A stretch of DNA of 64,000 nt from Neonectria sp. B-13 (GCA_002682825.1 NOKP01000026.1:558001-622000), one strand, 5' to 3'; positions 23,115 to 34,374 are shown, counted from the stretch's first letter. A program made the numbers and translations. Notes: generated by a model not told the origin, from the sequence alone.

Positions 23115-24363
23115 ATGGCCAGCATGCCAACCGAGAAGTCACCTCCTGACTCTGGTGAGACTCCATTCAGCACCCTATCCTTCTACGTTATGACTGCTCA
23201 CACTTCAATTACTAGACGCGGCCATCGCGGACCAGAACAAAGCGTCGCCGAGTACTGATGGGGACGCGAATACAGATGCAGGTCGCGGGCCCATTCCCGT
23301 TGGCACCCAAGGCAACGACAGCGGGACTAGCTCCCACGAAGACGCAGGGGGCTGCCTGAAACGACGTCATAACGAGGCCCTATCCGGTAAAACCTCTGGT
23401 GGTGATTTTGACCCTGGGAACTCCCCTCCGCGGAAGGGCATTGTCGAACCGACCAAAGATGTTACCAACGAGGACAGCGATATCTTTCCCGACCACAATA
23501 TCGCTCCCGAAAACGATGTCGTTCCTGATAGCGATCAGCTTGTTTCCGAACATGATGGCGTTCTCGGTGGCCATGTCATTTCCCAACCCGATGATCCCAA
23601 GCCCAAGTTGGAAATCATAGAACAGCAGGAAGCCTTTATTTTCTGTAAAAAGGAAGGCGATTTTATTTTTCATCACACAGTGATCATACTGCGGAAAGGA
23701 AAAGATCCCTTCCTGGCCACTGTCAATCGTCGCATTATGAAACCAGAGGACCTGGATATCTACTCTCTTGACCATATACGCATCCCCACAGAGCACTTCT
23801 GCCCAAGGTTCAAGCAAGGGATCACCGTGGCTCCTGAGTCCTTGCCGAACACATTCATCAAACGAGCCAGCCTTCTCTTTTGGGAACCTACTGATACACT
23901 TCCAGGGGCCGTTGCCGATATGGTGCGACAGGAAGTCGAAACTCATGAGATTCTGAAGCAACACCCGCACCCGAATATTGTACAATATTTTGGGTCTGTA
24001 GTCGAGGACGGCAGAATCATTGGTATTTGCCTAGCCAAGTGCACATCAGAACTTTCTGAAAACCTAGCCAATTTCAGCGCCGCTGAAAGGAAGATGTGCT
24101 GCGAGGGCATTGAAAAGGGAGTCCACCACCTTCATCAGCTCGGATTCATTCACAATGACCTGAAACCGAGCAATATTATGATGAATGGTAACACTCCCGT
24201 CATCATCGACTTTGACTCTTCCAGGCCCAAGGGGGAGAGGTTGGGGATGAAGTCGGGGACTGTCGGTTGGTGCCTTGAAGAAGCAAAGTTCGCAACACCG
24301 GAGAATGACTTCTATAGTCTTGAAAAGCTAAAGGAGTTTATCATGAAGGGAGGTGATGCATGA
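23115..24363 (+). CDS. Protein-kinase-like protein with altered motifs
   Basis: Exons 23115-23154 and 23216-24363 give 395 aa; intron 61 nt. The first ~140 residues are polar and acidic, with loose D/P/E/N repeats (DHNIAPENDVVPDSD). The C-terminal half is a kinase fold: an alpha-C-like VRQEVETHEIL, HPNIVQYFGSV, a catalytic loop HNDLKPSN at 326-333 (HRD changed to HND, with Asp328, Lys330 and Asn333 kept) and a metal loop DFD at 345-347 instead of DFG. A clear glycine-rich loop and VAIK lysine are not visible. It could be a weak kinase or a pseudokinase. Similar small kinase-like proteins are frequent in accessory regions of these fungi. No partner is evident. Confidence 0.8.
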
Positions 24364-24615
24364 ATAGGTAATCGGTCTCGGTTCAATGTCGGCGCTGGAA
24401 TAGGTGCTACTGGAACCTCGTTTTTGACTACTCGGAAATGGTTTGGTTTTTTTATGATTCATGTTGCTACAATGACAGTCTTACTGAATGATGATATGGC
24501 CTACGTCGAATAACATTCCCATCGTGACATTCAGATGACCACCTCCTGTCGTTCTTCCAAAGAGGCTGCAACGACCATTACTGCTCTACCCTGACACCTT
24601 GACCATGAATTATTG

Positions 24616-24860
24616 CCTATTCAAGACCCAGAAGTAGCCGTTAGTATGTGAGCAAGGTCCAAAATACTCAACAAAAAAAGTACTTACTAATTACGTGGGC
24701 TGTAGCAGATACATTGATCACCTTTTCCGCAGCCGATTCGGGATTGACGGCAAGAGCATTTTCGACAATCTACGGAGACCGTGTACTGCCTCCCGTCGTT
24801 GGCGTACCTTTTAAAAAATTGGCACTCATCGACAGGTGTTGTGATTTCAACGGCAGCCAT
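24616..24860 (-). CDS. Small cysteine-rich protein (57 aa), metallothionein-like spacing
   Basis: ATG at 24860 in a strong context (CAAAATGGC), reading 57 codons to TAG at 24689-24687. There are seven cysteines at 13, 32, 35, 37, 44, 50 and 52, giving C-x2-C-x-C-x6-C-x5-C-x-C, in a chain rich in Arg and Lys; no signal peptide, so probably intracellular. A TATA box (25054-25061) and a CT-rich leader precede it. The stop codon is split by a strong intron, 24687-24617 (GTAAGT donor, ATACTAAC branch site): spliced or not, the codon reads TAG. Cys-x-Cys pairs suggest metal binding, but no known metallothionein is matched and disulfide or zinc-ribbon folding is possible. Confidence 0.6.
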
Positions 24861-25053
24861 TTTGATAATACTGAAAAGTAGGATGGATGGGCAATGCCAA
24901 AGAAGAGATTGCGACTTCAGAATAGATGTGATAGTTTAAGAAGCTGAGCGGCGTGAATGCAAACTTTGACTGAGATTCAGAAGAGAGTCGGTTGCTTCGA
25001 AGAGTAGAAAAGTAGGATAATCTTCATGTCAAAAGACGTTGCTCGGACATGCC

Positions 25054-25061
25054 CTTTTATA
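25054..25061 (-). promoter_or_regulatory. TATA box of the cysteine-rich peptide gene
   Basis: TATAAAAG on the minus strand, about 195 bp upstream of the ATG at 24860. It is followed by a pyrimidine-rich leader. Confidence 0.5.
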
Positions 25062-26151
25062 CAGCTCCGTTGAGTGACTCTTGGCCAGCCTCTCCTCAAC
25101 CCCGCACGGTACGTCTCGAAGATAGTACGACCATCATAATGAATCCTGCTGGCAACCTACATCTGCACCCACATCGCATACTGGGTAACGCAAACAACAC
25201 GTACCCTCCCATTGCTGAAGAAGCGGTAAGGGAGCTCGATCAGATGGACACCTTTCAAGCTTTAGAGCAGAGTAACTTCCTGGAACGAGCATAGGTTTCT
25301 TGCCCTCTACAAACTGTAAGATGTCTGGCTTGAAGAAGTTTGATGTTTTTCTGGAAACTGAGAGGGAAGTTCTGTCTCAATCACTGCCAAGAACTATGCG
25401 TAAGTTGGGGGGGTAAACTGCTTCGCCAAGAGGTCATGCGGCGTTTTGCATGAGATGAACTCAACAGCTCTGAGCGCATAATGTGGCTGCTGAGACAAAC
25501 CATGCACCTACGCGTAAACTCATGGCGGTCAAGTGGGCAGTTTGTGTGTGTACCGGGAAGCCACCTTTAGGAATCCGTCCCTATCAATACACATATCCTG
25601 CCAAGCCATCCTCGGATAGAAGTAATCTATCATGTATACATGAGAGCTGAGCTAACCCACGGTTGCTAGCAGAAGCATGGTTCCAAGCGATAACCGTGCT
25701 TTATAGTCCGGAATCCCTTGGCTCATAGGTGCCCATAGTTTGTCAAGCTATCTGCTTGTGCGACAAATTTGCAAGCATCCATCACATGCTGCCTAGCCTG
25801 ACGTGTTGTTACTTTCTTTCCCTGCATCTTCCCCAACGGCCTAACCCACGGAGGCCGTGATGAATCACCTTAAGCCCTTGAGCTTCTCCACTAGTCGTGT
25901 GCCAGTGCCGTTGCATCCTCGACTGCCCCTCTCCATCTTCGCTCAACTCTGGACATATTTCGGGGTACCTTGCAAGATTTCCGAGAAGATTGCCTGCTGT
26001 GTATTTCCATTTAAGCCTATCGCGTTCTGAAGGACTGACTATGAAGTCTGCATGAAAACACCTGCTGATGCGCTTGACCGAACTGTTCAAATCTACCAAT
26101 CAACTGGACCCTCGGGCATACCCTGTCGTTACTCACAGCTGGCCCAGCTTT
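25062..26151. other. Intergenic stretch
   Basis: About 1.1 kb without supported genes. Small open frames at 25049-25294 (plus) and 25809-26099 (minus) show no family features. Confidence 0.4.
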
Positions 26152-28512
26152 CTATTCAACTTGATTATTTTCCACGTCAACTGAGCTACCACCGTTATCT
26201 CCCTTCTTATTGCTGGCTATGACGGACCCGTGTTCCTCCTCAATGTCATCGTTGGCGTCAAATATGTACGGCTTGCGTTTCCTTCCCGAATCGGTTGATC
26301 TACTCCGGCTGTGTCTGCTGTTGATTGTGACCGGCTTGGTTATATCTTCAATGACTATGTCATGCTCATTATTGTCATTGTCGTCATTGCCATCTTCTTC
26401 ATCGTCATGTTTGGAGACAGGCCTCCGGAAAGCATCTACTTCTTCAAAACGATCCAGATATATATTTCGCTCGTGCTCGGTTGTTGCCAGGGCCGCGAGG
26501 ATCTTATACTGCGTCGCTTGAAAGAATCCGTTCTCTTTGTACTCGCCTCCGACAAGGATGTCTCGGCGTAGTTCCTGCTTGTCCGAAGGAGTCTTGACTA
26601 GCATATACCGGAACAACAACAAGTCGCGATAATCACGGTGATTGCCAGTTGAGAGATACAAGTCTCCCAGTTGGCTTGCGATCTTGCAGGGATCGTCGGC
26701 GCCATGAAATATCAGTTGCTGAAGGCATCCTGCTTGCAGTCCGACATCCCCTAGCTCTTCGGCTGTTTTGAGCACTAATCTAATAGTGTCAATTTTGCGG
26801 TTGTTGACATTTTTGTAGGTTGAATGCCATTCAATGACTTCATCCCCCCCAGGGCGGCAAATTGGAATGGAGTTATCCGGAAAGACGCCAGCAGGAAGTC
26901 GTATCATGCCACCATACGCATCCCTCCCCATCCCATCAATCCATCGATGTCCGTCACAAAAGCTCTCGTACAGTACTTCTGCCATAAGAAACCGAAGGTA
27001 GGGGCGGGATTTGAGATTGTGAGCAGCATTGACCAGGAGAGCCTTCGCATATCCTCGGGCAGAATCCAAGCAGTGCTTAATGACATCTTTCTGAACATTG
27101 GAGCCCATGAACAGTAGGGAGAATACGGTAAATATCTCCAGCAGCCCAAAGCATGTAGATTCATCGGAACCCATGGCCAAGGCTTTTGCGGCTTTTTGGA
27201 TCTCGAAATGAAAGCGAAAGTCAACAAAATCAGGCCCCAATATCTGTAGGAGATCTGTTGTTTCCCATACCCTCTTCTCTGAGAGCAGGAGCTGAGGCAG
27301 GTTTTTGAAGTCATCATATATGTTCCAGACACTATTGTATCTATTATCTTCGAAGACATAGAACAGACATTGTAACTGTTTGTGACATTGTGAGTCAGCT
27401 TAACATGTAATATGCACGGGGAACATTGCGAAATACATACTTCAGTAGAGCCCAGATTGGATAGATCTCCCTTCATCAGTATCTCTTCGACGTCCAGAGG
27501 ACCAACTTGTTTGACGCCCCCAAAAGTTAGATCACTATAGCGTGAGGCTTTCCAGAGCAGCGCTCTCCAATTTTTCTGAGCTGGATCTTTAGAAGGACCT
27601 GGAGGGTATTTCTGAGCGAGCTCATCAAGCTCTGAGAAACGATGCCCTTCGAGTAGAAGCTGCCCATACTGTACGATAGCATATGTATCATGCATGGATC
27701 TTTTGAAGTGCTGACAAAATTGGTCCAACGCGACCTTGAAGTTCCCAAGCCTTCTGAGTCGCGCAAGCTCCTCCAGGGAGCCCTCCAGGTTTTCCGTTAC
27801 ATCCATTGACAAGTGAACGGTCACATCTTGAGGGACAAGGGGTATAACAAAGAGAGTTACAACCTGATCCTGAATGTCTGGATTCTTTTTCTTTTGATCA
27901 GCTTATGATTGCCTAGTGGTGCCCTTTTTCACTCACCTCGTAGTGAAAATCGTCAGGTTTGTACCAGGGGGAATCGTCTTCTCGAACGTTCTGTTTCCGC
28001 TCTCTATTTCCGTAGGTCTTGTCTCCAATGGGCCGACGAATGGGATAATCGGCATCAGTATCCCTGGAAGTCCCCGGCTTGCCAGATCCAGTCATGTCAG
28101 TGTCCGCGTGGCGTTCAGACGGTTCCCAATGGTTGCGATGTGAGTCAAGAGTGGGTGCGGACCGAGATGATGGTTTGCTTCCATACACTCTGTGCCCTCC
28201 GTCATGTTCATACTCCTCACGTTCTCCGTGAACTCCTCGCTCCGTATATTGACGTGTTTCCATTCTTGGATCAGATGCAGAGAGCTCCCTACGCTGAAGC
28301 TGGCGTTGCCTTTCAAAGTTACTCAAGTATTCTCTATCCAGGAAGTCAAGTCTGCGAGACCCGAGTTCCTGTCGTGATGACACGCTCTCTGCAGGTATTT
28401 GCCTCGTGGAAACCCGATCCTGTGACTCCCTGGAGCGATGGCGCTCTCTAAACTGAGTGGTGGGAGGTACTGTAGGTGTTTGTAAAGGTCCTTCTTCAGG
28501 GATAGGCTCCAT
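26152..28512 (-). CDS. Hypothetical large helical protein with charged N-terminal region
   Basis: Exons (minus) 28512-27937, 27890-27441 and 27375-26152 give 749 aa; introns 46 and 65 nt (GCTGAC branch site in the second). Residues 1-190 are very polar and Arg/Glu/Ser-rich, likely disordered. Residues about 210-580 look like alpha-helical repeats of TPR-like character (LEELARLRRLGNFKVALDQF, YGQLLLEGHRFSELDELAQKYP, LVLKTAEELGDVGLQAGCLQQL). The C-terminus is acidic with D/N runs and a basic stretch SRHSRSRSTDSGRKRKP that could be a nuclear signal. An N-terminal extension through the GT microsatellite was not accepted. Function unknown; divergent from the gene at 28914. Confidence 0.75.
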
Positions 28513-28541
28513 GGCTGTGAGCTGTAGATATCGAAAGACTA

Positions 28542-28580
<39 letters not shown>

Positions 28581-28913
28581 GTTGTTGTTGTGGATCAAAT
28601 CCCTCAGATCGCAAGACATTCCAAAAGATTTTGTTCGGAATAGGCAGCCAACGAGGCTGAGGGAGCACTTAAATGATACAAAGTGCAGCAGGCTGCGGCT
28701 GTGTTCTTCGAGCTGAAGCGGCCATGCCATTTGGTTTGTCTTACGTGCATATCTTCTACAGCCTCATTTAAGAACCCCGCCGCAGTGCTCAACGGCCTCC
28801 CATGACGTGAACTCGAACCATCATCAAGATTCACCATCAACTTGATCTTTCTATCTCTTCATCTTGTAACCTCAGTTGTATCATATCTCGAATCCATCGC
28901 TCCAAGACCCGCC
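28513..28913. promoter_or_regulatory. Divergent promoter with microsatellite
   Basis: 401 bp between two divergent unknown genes. The microsatellite at 28544-28591 lies within 32-80 bp of the minus-strand ATG. Confidence 0.5.
28544..28591 (+). repeat. (GT)18 microsatellite followed by (GTT)4
   Basis: A perfect dinucleotide run 28544-28579 followed by GTT/TTG triplets to about 28591. It lies in the leader or core promoter of the minus-strand gene at 28512. Confidence 0.9.
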
Positions 28914-30365
28914 ATGGACTCGCTCACGCAATTTACAGCACCGTCCCCAGCAGGCCGACCGAAGCTGAGGGTCAGACGGTATGGACGCTCCGACTACGAG
29001 AAATTCGATGAGCAGATTGCACGTGCTTCTCATCTCTGTGTTGGATCCGCCAACATTGGAAAAGTCGAGGTCGACTGCAAGTATCATTGGAGAAAGGCTC
29101 AATGGGGTGTTCTTGGCACCGCTGAGAACCCGGCCGGCATTGTCTTTATGGACATCACCTTGAAACAACCACGTGGTTACTGGCTTGAAAGCGCAAGTGT
29201 ATTTGTTACTCTTAGCGAAAACGATTCATCATATGCGCTGGTGAAGCCGCGGAACCGAAATACGAAGCAGCGCTCAGGCTCAGACTACGCTGTCCAAATA
29301 ACAGAACATTTCGGTCCTCAGAGACTCTCTGGCAGCAAAATTGTCGAAGCCCAAACAAAAACCACCAATCTGACACCAACCGTCGGAGTAATGGGCTTCC
29401 AGCTTGGCGGGATGGGTCGCGACTACTGCACCACCAAGGAGACGACCAGCCAGTGGCAATTTCAGGGAACCCGACGGACCCCCAAAGATGGGAACGGATA
29501 CAGAACGTTGGAGTGGGCTTTCAGAGCCGATGAATTGGACCACAAGAACTCTCCATGCCAGGAGTTCTCCACTGCCTTTGCGTTTGAGCATCGAAAACGT
29601 CCAGTATTCATGCGTGTCGAGGTAGCAGGCGAGCTAGGTAAAAGGACCAAGCAAATGTGGCAGAGCGTGCAGACATTCTCGTCCAAGTTTGGGAAAGAAG
29701 ACAAGTCAACTTTAACCCACATTGACCTAGGAGAAACTGTCTCCTTTCGGAAAAGCCTTGACGAGCTAGCTACAGGACTGCATGCATCGATGGAAATGGA
29801 AAACCTAGAGAAGACACCAATGGAGATGCCCAACTCGATGCCGGTTCAATTCTGCTCGACCGAAGCTCCCGGCTGGGCAACATCCCATCAGAACACCATT
29901 GAAGAGGCCAGGTATCACAACAAAGTCGAGGAGGATGAAGACCCCATTATTTTTGCCCTGAGAAGTCGTCTTGAGGATGGACCTGTAAGCGAATCAGTCT
30001 CGAACGAAACACCGCAAGGCACCACAGTGGTTGAGGGGAGCGATACTTCAAGCGCAGTCCGAGACGACATCAGCGTCAAAGAATCACCGGTAGGAGACGA
30101 GGATGAGGAAATCCGAGAGCTCCTCAAGATCCCAGCAGTTTTCATCCTTGTGACTTCCATCGTGATGGTGGCCAGGCTTCTCAGTCTCTTGGGCGGACAA
30201 ATCATTTTATGTCGACAACTTGTCATCGGCGTATTAAAGGACCAGGGAAATCAGGCTCAGTTTGTAAAGATCACAGAGCCCAGTAAGTTGACAAACAGTG
30301 CCCAGTTTGATCAAGGGAGCAAGTCGAAGAGTAGTCTAGCGGTTACTGAGTTTCTACCATCTTAG
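28914..30365 (+). CDS. Hypothetical protein with a C-terminal membrane segment
   Basis: A single exon of 483 aa. The start at 28914 (MDSLTQF) is the first ATG; the frame upstream lacks one. Residues 1-300 are a mixed alpha/beta soluble region with repeated aromatic/Gly patterns (KVEVDCKYHWRKAQWGVLG, NPAGIVFMDITLKQPRGYWLESASVFVTL, WQFQGTRRTP, LEWAFRADEL), possibly a beta-sandwich. Residues 300-420 are acidic and disordered. One hydrophobic segment lies near 425-445 (IPAVFILVTSIVMVARLLSLL). Family not recognised. It is head-to-head with the helical-repeat gene, so co-regulation is possible. Confidence 0.8.
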   Translation: MDSLTQFTAPSPAGRPKLRVRRYGRSDYEKFDEQIARASHLCVGSANIGKVEVDCKYHWRKAQWGVLGTAENPAGIVFMDITLKQPRGYWLESASVFVTLSENDSSYALVKPRNRNTKQRSGSDYAVQITEHFGPQRLSGSKIVEAQTKTTNLTPTVGVMGFQLGGMGRDYCTTKETTSQWQFQGTRRTPKDGNGYRTLEWAFRADELDHKNSPCQEFSTAFAFEHRKRPVFMRVEVAGELGKRTKQMWQSVQTFSSKFGKEDKSTLTHIDLGETVSFRKSLDELATGLHASMEMENLEKTPMEMPNSMPVQFCSTEAPGWATSHQNTIEEARYHNKVEEDEDPIIFALRSRLEDGPVSESVSNETPQGTTVVEGSDTSSAVRDDISVKESPVGDEDEEIRELLKIPAVFILVTSIVMVARLLSLLGGQIILCRQLVIGVLKDQGNQAQFVKITEPSKLTNSAQFDQGSKSKSSLAVTEFLPS

Positions 30366-30379
30366 CACGAGAAATGTAA

Positions 30380-30625
30380 GCTCTCCCGGAACTTGACAAC
30401 GACGCGGCTTCTGGGGAGATCACCTGGCAGCGATGTCTTCATGTGTTCTATGGTGTGAGCTTCCTCATTCTCGTTAGAAGTATTTTCCGAGTTATCAAGT
30501 ATTTGCAAGGAAATGGTTGCTATATTATCTCGCACCAAGTTTTCCCTTATCTCTTTGACGCAGTTCTCATGGCTGCTGTCATGGCTGTGTTCTTAATCTG
30601 GTACGTGGAGACGCTTGCCCCTTAG
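30380..30625 (+). pseudogene. C-terminal fragment of an RTA1-like 7-TM protein
   Basis: About 81 codons match the end of RTA1/RTM1-type lipid-translocating or drug-resistance proteins: FYGVSFLILVRSIFRVIKYLQG, then GCYIISHQVFPYLFDAVLMAAVMAVF, i.e. the last two membrane helices and their loop. The family is normally about 280-330 aa with seven helices. Here the frame is closed by a TAA at 30377 and the unrelated preceding gene ends at 30365, so five helices are missing and no ATG is available. A relic after deletion or rearrangement. Confidence 0.75.
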
Positions 30626-31891
30626 GATTCATACAAACAACAGAACGGGTACCATGTTTACGATAACTCTCTGGAAACGTTTTCTTAGGCAGCAGAATCG
30701 CAGACAGGTATGGAGATGATAGAATACAGGGCTTGATCACGTCTTACTGTACTTGTAACCATGCACGGAACTCATGTCAATTACAATCCTAGCTACGTCA
30801 CACAACCTAATCGCAATAGGCAGCAAGGGTTCAGCATTGCTAAGCGCTCATTATCCATTAACTTCCAACCGCATATCTCTCCGTTGGACTTTTTGTAAGT
30901 GTCATGGTCGGACACTTGTCAGCGGTAATGGAAATGATAGGCGCGGAATTGGACTTATCTGTCCGCGCCGAGTGGGGCCAGCGCGGTCCACACGGCCGGC
31001 CGGCTGGTCCGTTTTCCGCCGCCACGCACGCTAAGGCTCGGGTGAGTTTCTGCGAGGTCATCCTTAATTATTCCTGGCGTCATTTCAGGGATGAACGAGG
31101 CTTCGAATCCGTTGCTTCATGGTTGACTGTACTCCTGATGTCTTCTAACATTGGGACCGTCTGGGGCCGTTGAGCAGCCCCCAACTTTCACCTCAATTTG
31201 GGAATTGCGTGAAGACAACTTGAATATCACAGAATAATATTCCCATCTACTACCAGTCAAAGACTTTCACACGTTCGTTCTCCTCCAATGCTGGTGCTTG
31301 ACACAGCCTCATGTAGTTTTTCAGCACCGACAGGTACAGCTGACTCTCTCGCAACCGTACCAGGAATGACCAGTTGAGTTAAATGGTGATAAACCACTGT
31401 CTCAGTGTCACCAATTCTCAAGATTCTTTTATTTGACTGTCCTTATACCAGATAACAACACAGAAGCTCACTGGATGCTTTAACTGTTATCTCACCATCA
31501 ATCCAGTTCAGGAGCCATCGCGTGAGCTGGCGAGACTCACGCATTACGAGGATCCAATGGCTGATAATGACACACAGGAAGGCATCTAAAATCCTAGCCG
31601 ATTAGAGCCGCGGAAAGACACACCATTGGCCCATCTAGGAACGCGACTTGGCTGTTCCAAATTCCGCTATCTTCCATCCCCACGGGGTTCGCGCATAACC
31701 CCAGGAAAGCTAGTGCCGGGCGAGAAGAGAACAATCCAGGCAATTAAGTGTAGTCTAGGGAATGAATCGGCATGCCCGCGACTTCCGGGCATATAGAGCT
31801 GGCGATGTCCATCCGTTCAAAGTCTCCATCCCGGCTTAACCAAAGAATACACACATAACTACATTAATCTACACTAACTCCAGCCTCAAAC
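30626..31891. other. Intergenic stretch upstream of the permease
   Basis: About 1.27 kb without a gene; it holds the permease promoter at its right end. There is a GC-rich CGGCCGGCCGGC patch near 30993-31005. Confidence 0.4.
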
Positions 31892-33550
31892 ATGGAGGTC
31901 GAAAAGAACGACGGCACCCAAGACTTGGAATGCGTCAAATCCAACAATGGTACACCCTCCCTCTCTCCCTAAAATCTCATTCTTACTAACCACGTCACAA
32001 GTCGGCCACCATGAAGAGCTCCGCCGCAACTTCTCCCTCTGGTCCGTCATGGGTATCAGCTTCTCGCTTGCAAACTCCTGGTTCGGTATTTCCACTGCCC
32101 TAGTAACTGGCATCAACTCGGGCGGCCCTGTGCAGCTCATCTACGGCACCATACTCGTCTCTGTCGTTTGCACCGCCATCGGCGCCTGTCTGGGCGAGCT
32201 TGCGTCGGCGATGCCCAATGCCGGCGGGCAGTACTACTGGACTAGTCGGCTTGCGAGTCCTCGGTATGCTAGATTCACGTCATACTTTACCGGATGGATA
32301 TCGTGGGCCGGGTCGCTTTTTACGTGTGCGAGTATTGCCCTGGGCGTGGGGAATTTGGTGTTGGGGTGCATCAAGTTGGCTCATCCGGATTTGTAAGTCT
32401 TCTTCACTGCCGATAACCTTCTGTATCAGGAGTGACTAATTCCTGTTTGAAAAGAACCGTCAAGCCCTGGATGACGTTTGTCAGTTACCAGATCGTCCAC
32501 ATCACATGCGCCCTGTTCAACATCTCGAGCCACGCCCTGCCGAAGATCACCTTCATAACACTCTGGACATCGATCGTTTCTTTTCTCGTCATCATCCTCG
32601 TCGTCCCAATCAAGGCACCGACCCACCAGTCGGCCCGGTTCGTCTTCACAGAGTTCATCAACCGAACGGGGTGGTCGAACGATGGCATCGCCTACATCGT
32701 GGGCCTCATCAACCCAAACTGGGCATTCAACGGCCTCGACTGCGCCACGCATATGGCAGAGGAGGTATTTGAACCCGAGAGGATCATCCCCATCGCCATC
32801 ATGGGCACTGTGGGGATTGGCTTCGTCACTGCCTGGCTCTTCTCCATCGGCATGATGTTCAGCATCCAGGACTTTGACAAGGTATCCGATACGCCCACCG
32901 GAGTCCCAATATTGGAACTGTTCCTCCAGGCACTCGACTCGCAGACTGGAGCCATTGTTCTTTGCTCCCTCATCGTCCTCACCGGGTGTGGGTGTCTCAT
33001 TGCGTCGCACACTTGGCAGGCTCGGCTCTGCTGGTCTTTTTCGCGAGACAACGGCCTTCCAGGGTCCGACTACCTTCGGAGAGTACATCCTACCCTTCAT
33101 GTTCCTATCTGGGCACATATTGTTAGCTGTGTGATCGTCAGTCTCTTGGGCTGCCTATATCTCGCGTCTTACACGGCGTTCAACAGCATGGTCACTGCCT
33201 GTGTCGTTCTGCTGTATGCATCCTACGCCATTCCCGTGGTTTGCCTCTTGATTAAAGGACGATCCAACATAGCCCATGGACCTTTCTGGCTTGGCAAATT
33301 TGGGCTGGTTTGCAATGTGATTTTGCTGATTTGGCTGGCCTTTGCGTTTGTTGTAAGTTATTCCCCGGTCTTCGAAAAACAGAGTAGACAGCTAAAGATC
33401 CACCAGATGTACTCGTTTCCTCCCGTTCAGCCTACTACAGGTGACAATATGAACTACGTGTCAGTAGTGTACGCCTTGATTATGATGGTTTTGACATTTT
33501 GGTGGTTTTTCAGAGCGAGGAAGGAATACAACCCGATTATTGTTCATTAA
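31892..33550 (+). CDS. Amino acid/GABA/choline-type permease (APC superfamily)
   Basis: Exons 31892-31949, 32002-32392, 32455-33352 and 33407-33550 give 496 aa; introns 52, 62 and 54 nt. The last intron is in frame and stop-free, so it is easily missed; splicing gives AFVMYSFPPVQPTTGDNMNYVSVVY, the conserved family form. About 12 membrane helices are visible; family marks include FSLWSVMGISFSLANSW, GACLGELASAMPNAGGQYYW, NGLDCATHMAEEVFEPERIIP and SRDNGLP. These plasma-membrane permeases import amino acids, GABA or choline with protons. Substrate not determinable; a link to the nitrogen-related cluster 22 kb away is not supported. Confidence 0.92.
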
Positions 33551-34374
33551 GTTGTTAGATCTTGCTTGGCAGGGTTGGCAAAGGACTTTTGGCATGCATA
33601 CTAGCCAACACTAGACTATTTACTAAATAGTATTTAGTTGGTCTTAGTATTAAGGGCTTTAGTATCACTTAGCATCAGTATATTAAGAATTTCATTATGT
33701 TCATTCTAGTCAGTATTTTACAACTCTTCAATATCCAACTTTGGATCTTGGTGATGAATTGCAACACCAAGTTCCCTACCCTACGCAAGGCTTAGACGTC
33801 TTTTCGATGGTCGAGGTAGTGGGCTGCAATGCAAGATAAACAAACTAGAGAAATGAGACATGTCTTGATCAACGTGGAAGATTAGATGTATTAAGTACGT
33901 ATCAATACAAAGACCAAAGGGTCAAGGCTATATATTCCCAATCGCCAGCACACTTCACGCTTCCAATGTTTCCCAAGCCCTTCAGTTCATCCTCGCTAAA
34001 TGCAGTTGCAAGCCGAAAATCCTAACGCCCCGCCTCTTGGTAAATTGGTATCTCACCATGGAGTATCGCGAACCAACACGCCAGACCGTCCTTGCTTTTC
34101 CCCCAGTGGGCATCATCAACGCGTCCCTCTTCGCACTTGGTGCCCTGTAAATTTTTTTGTAGGTCGTTCGGTTTCGTTGGTCCGTTGGACCGGTCATGGT
34201 CTCTTCCCTTGTCTCTTTTTGTGACATCTCTCAAGTCCATCCGTACTTGTATCTCTCTTCAATAAATCTCATACGTCCATGTCTTCCTTCCTCTTTCTCT
34301 ATGCCGTCCCCTCGGTCTCCGTCTCGGGTCACACTCTTCAGTAGTCTCTCGATCCGTCGAGTCTTTCCCTTGCC
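33551..34374. other. Intergenic 3' region
   Basis: 824 bp between two convergent genes; AT-rich near 33600-33720. No gene recognised. Confidence 0.45.

Noticed and set aside
28513..28668. N-terminal extension with a (TH)n run for the gene starting at 28512
   Set aside because: It translates the GT microsatellite; the ATG at 28512 right after it is a better start.
32426..33118. 230-codon antisense frame over the permease
   Set aside because: Shadow of the permease exon; no family features.
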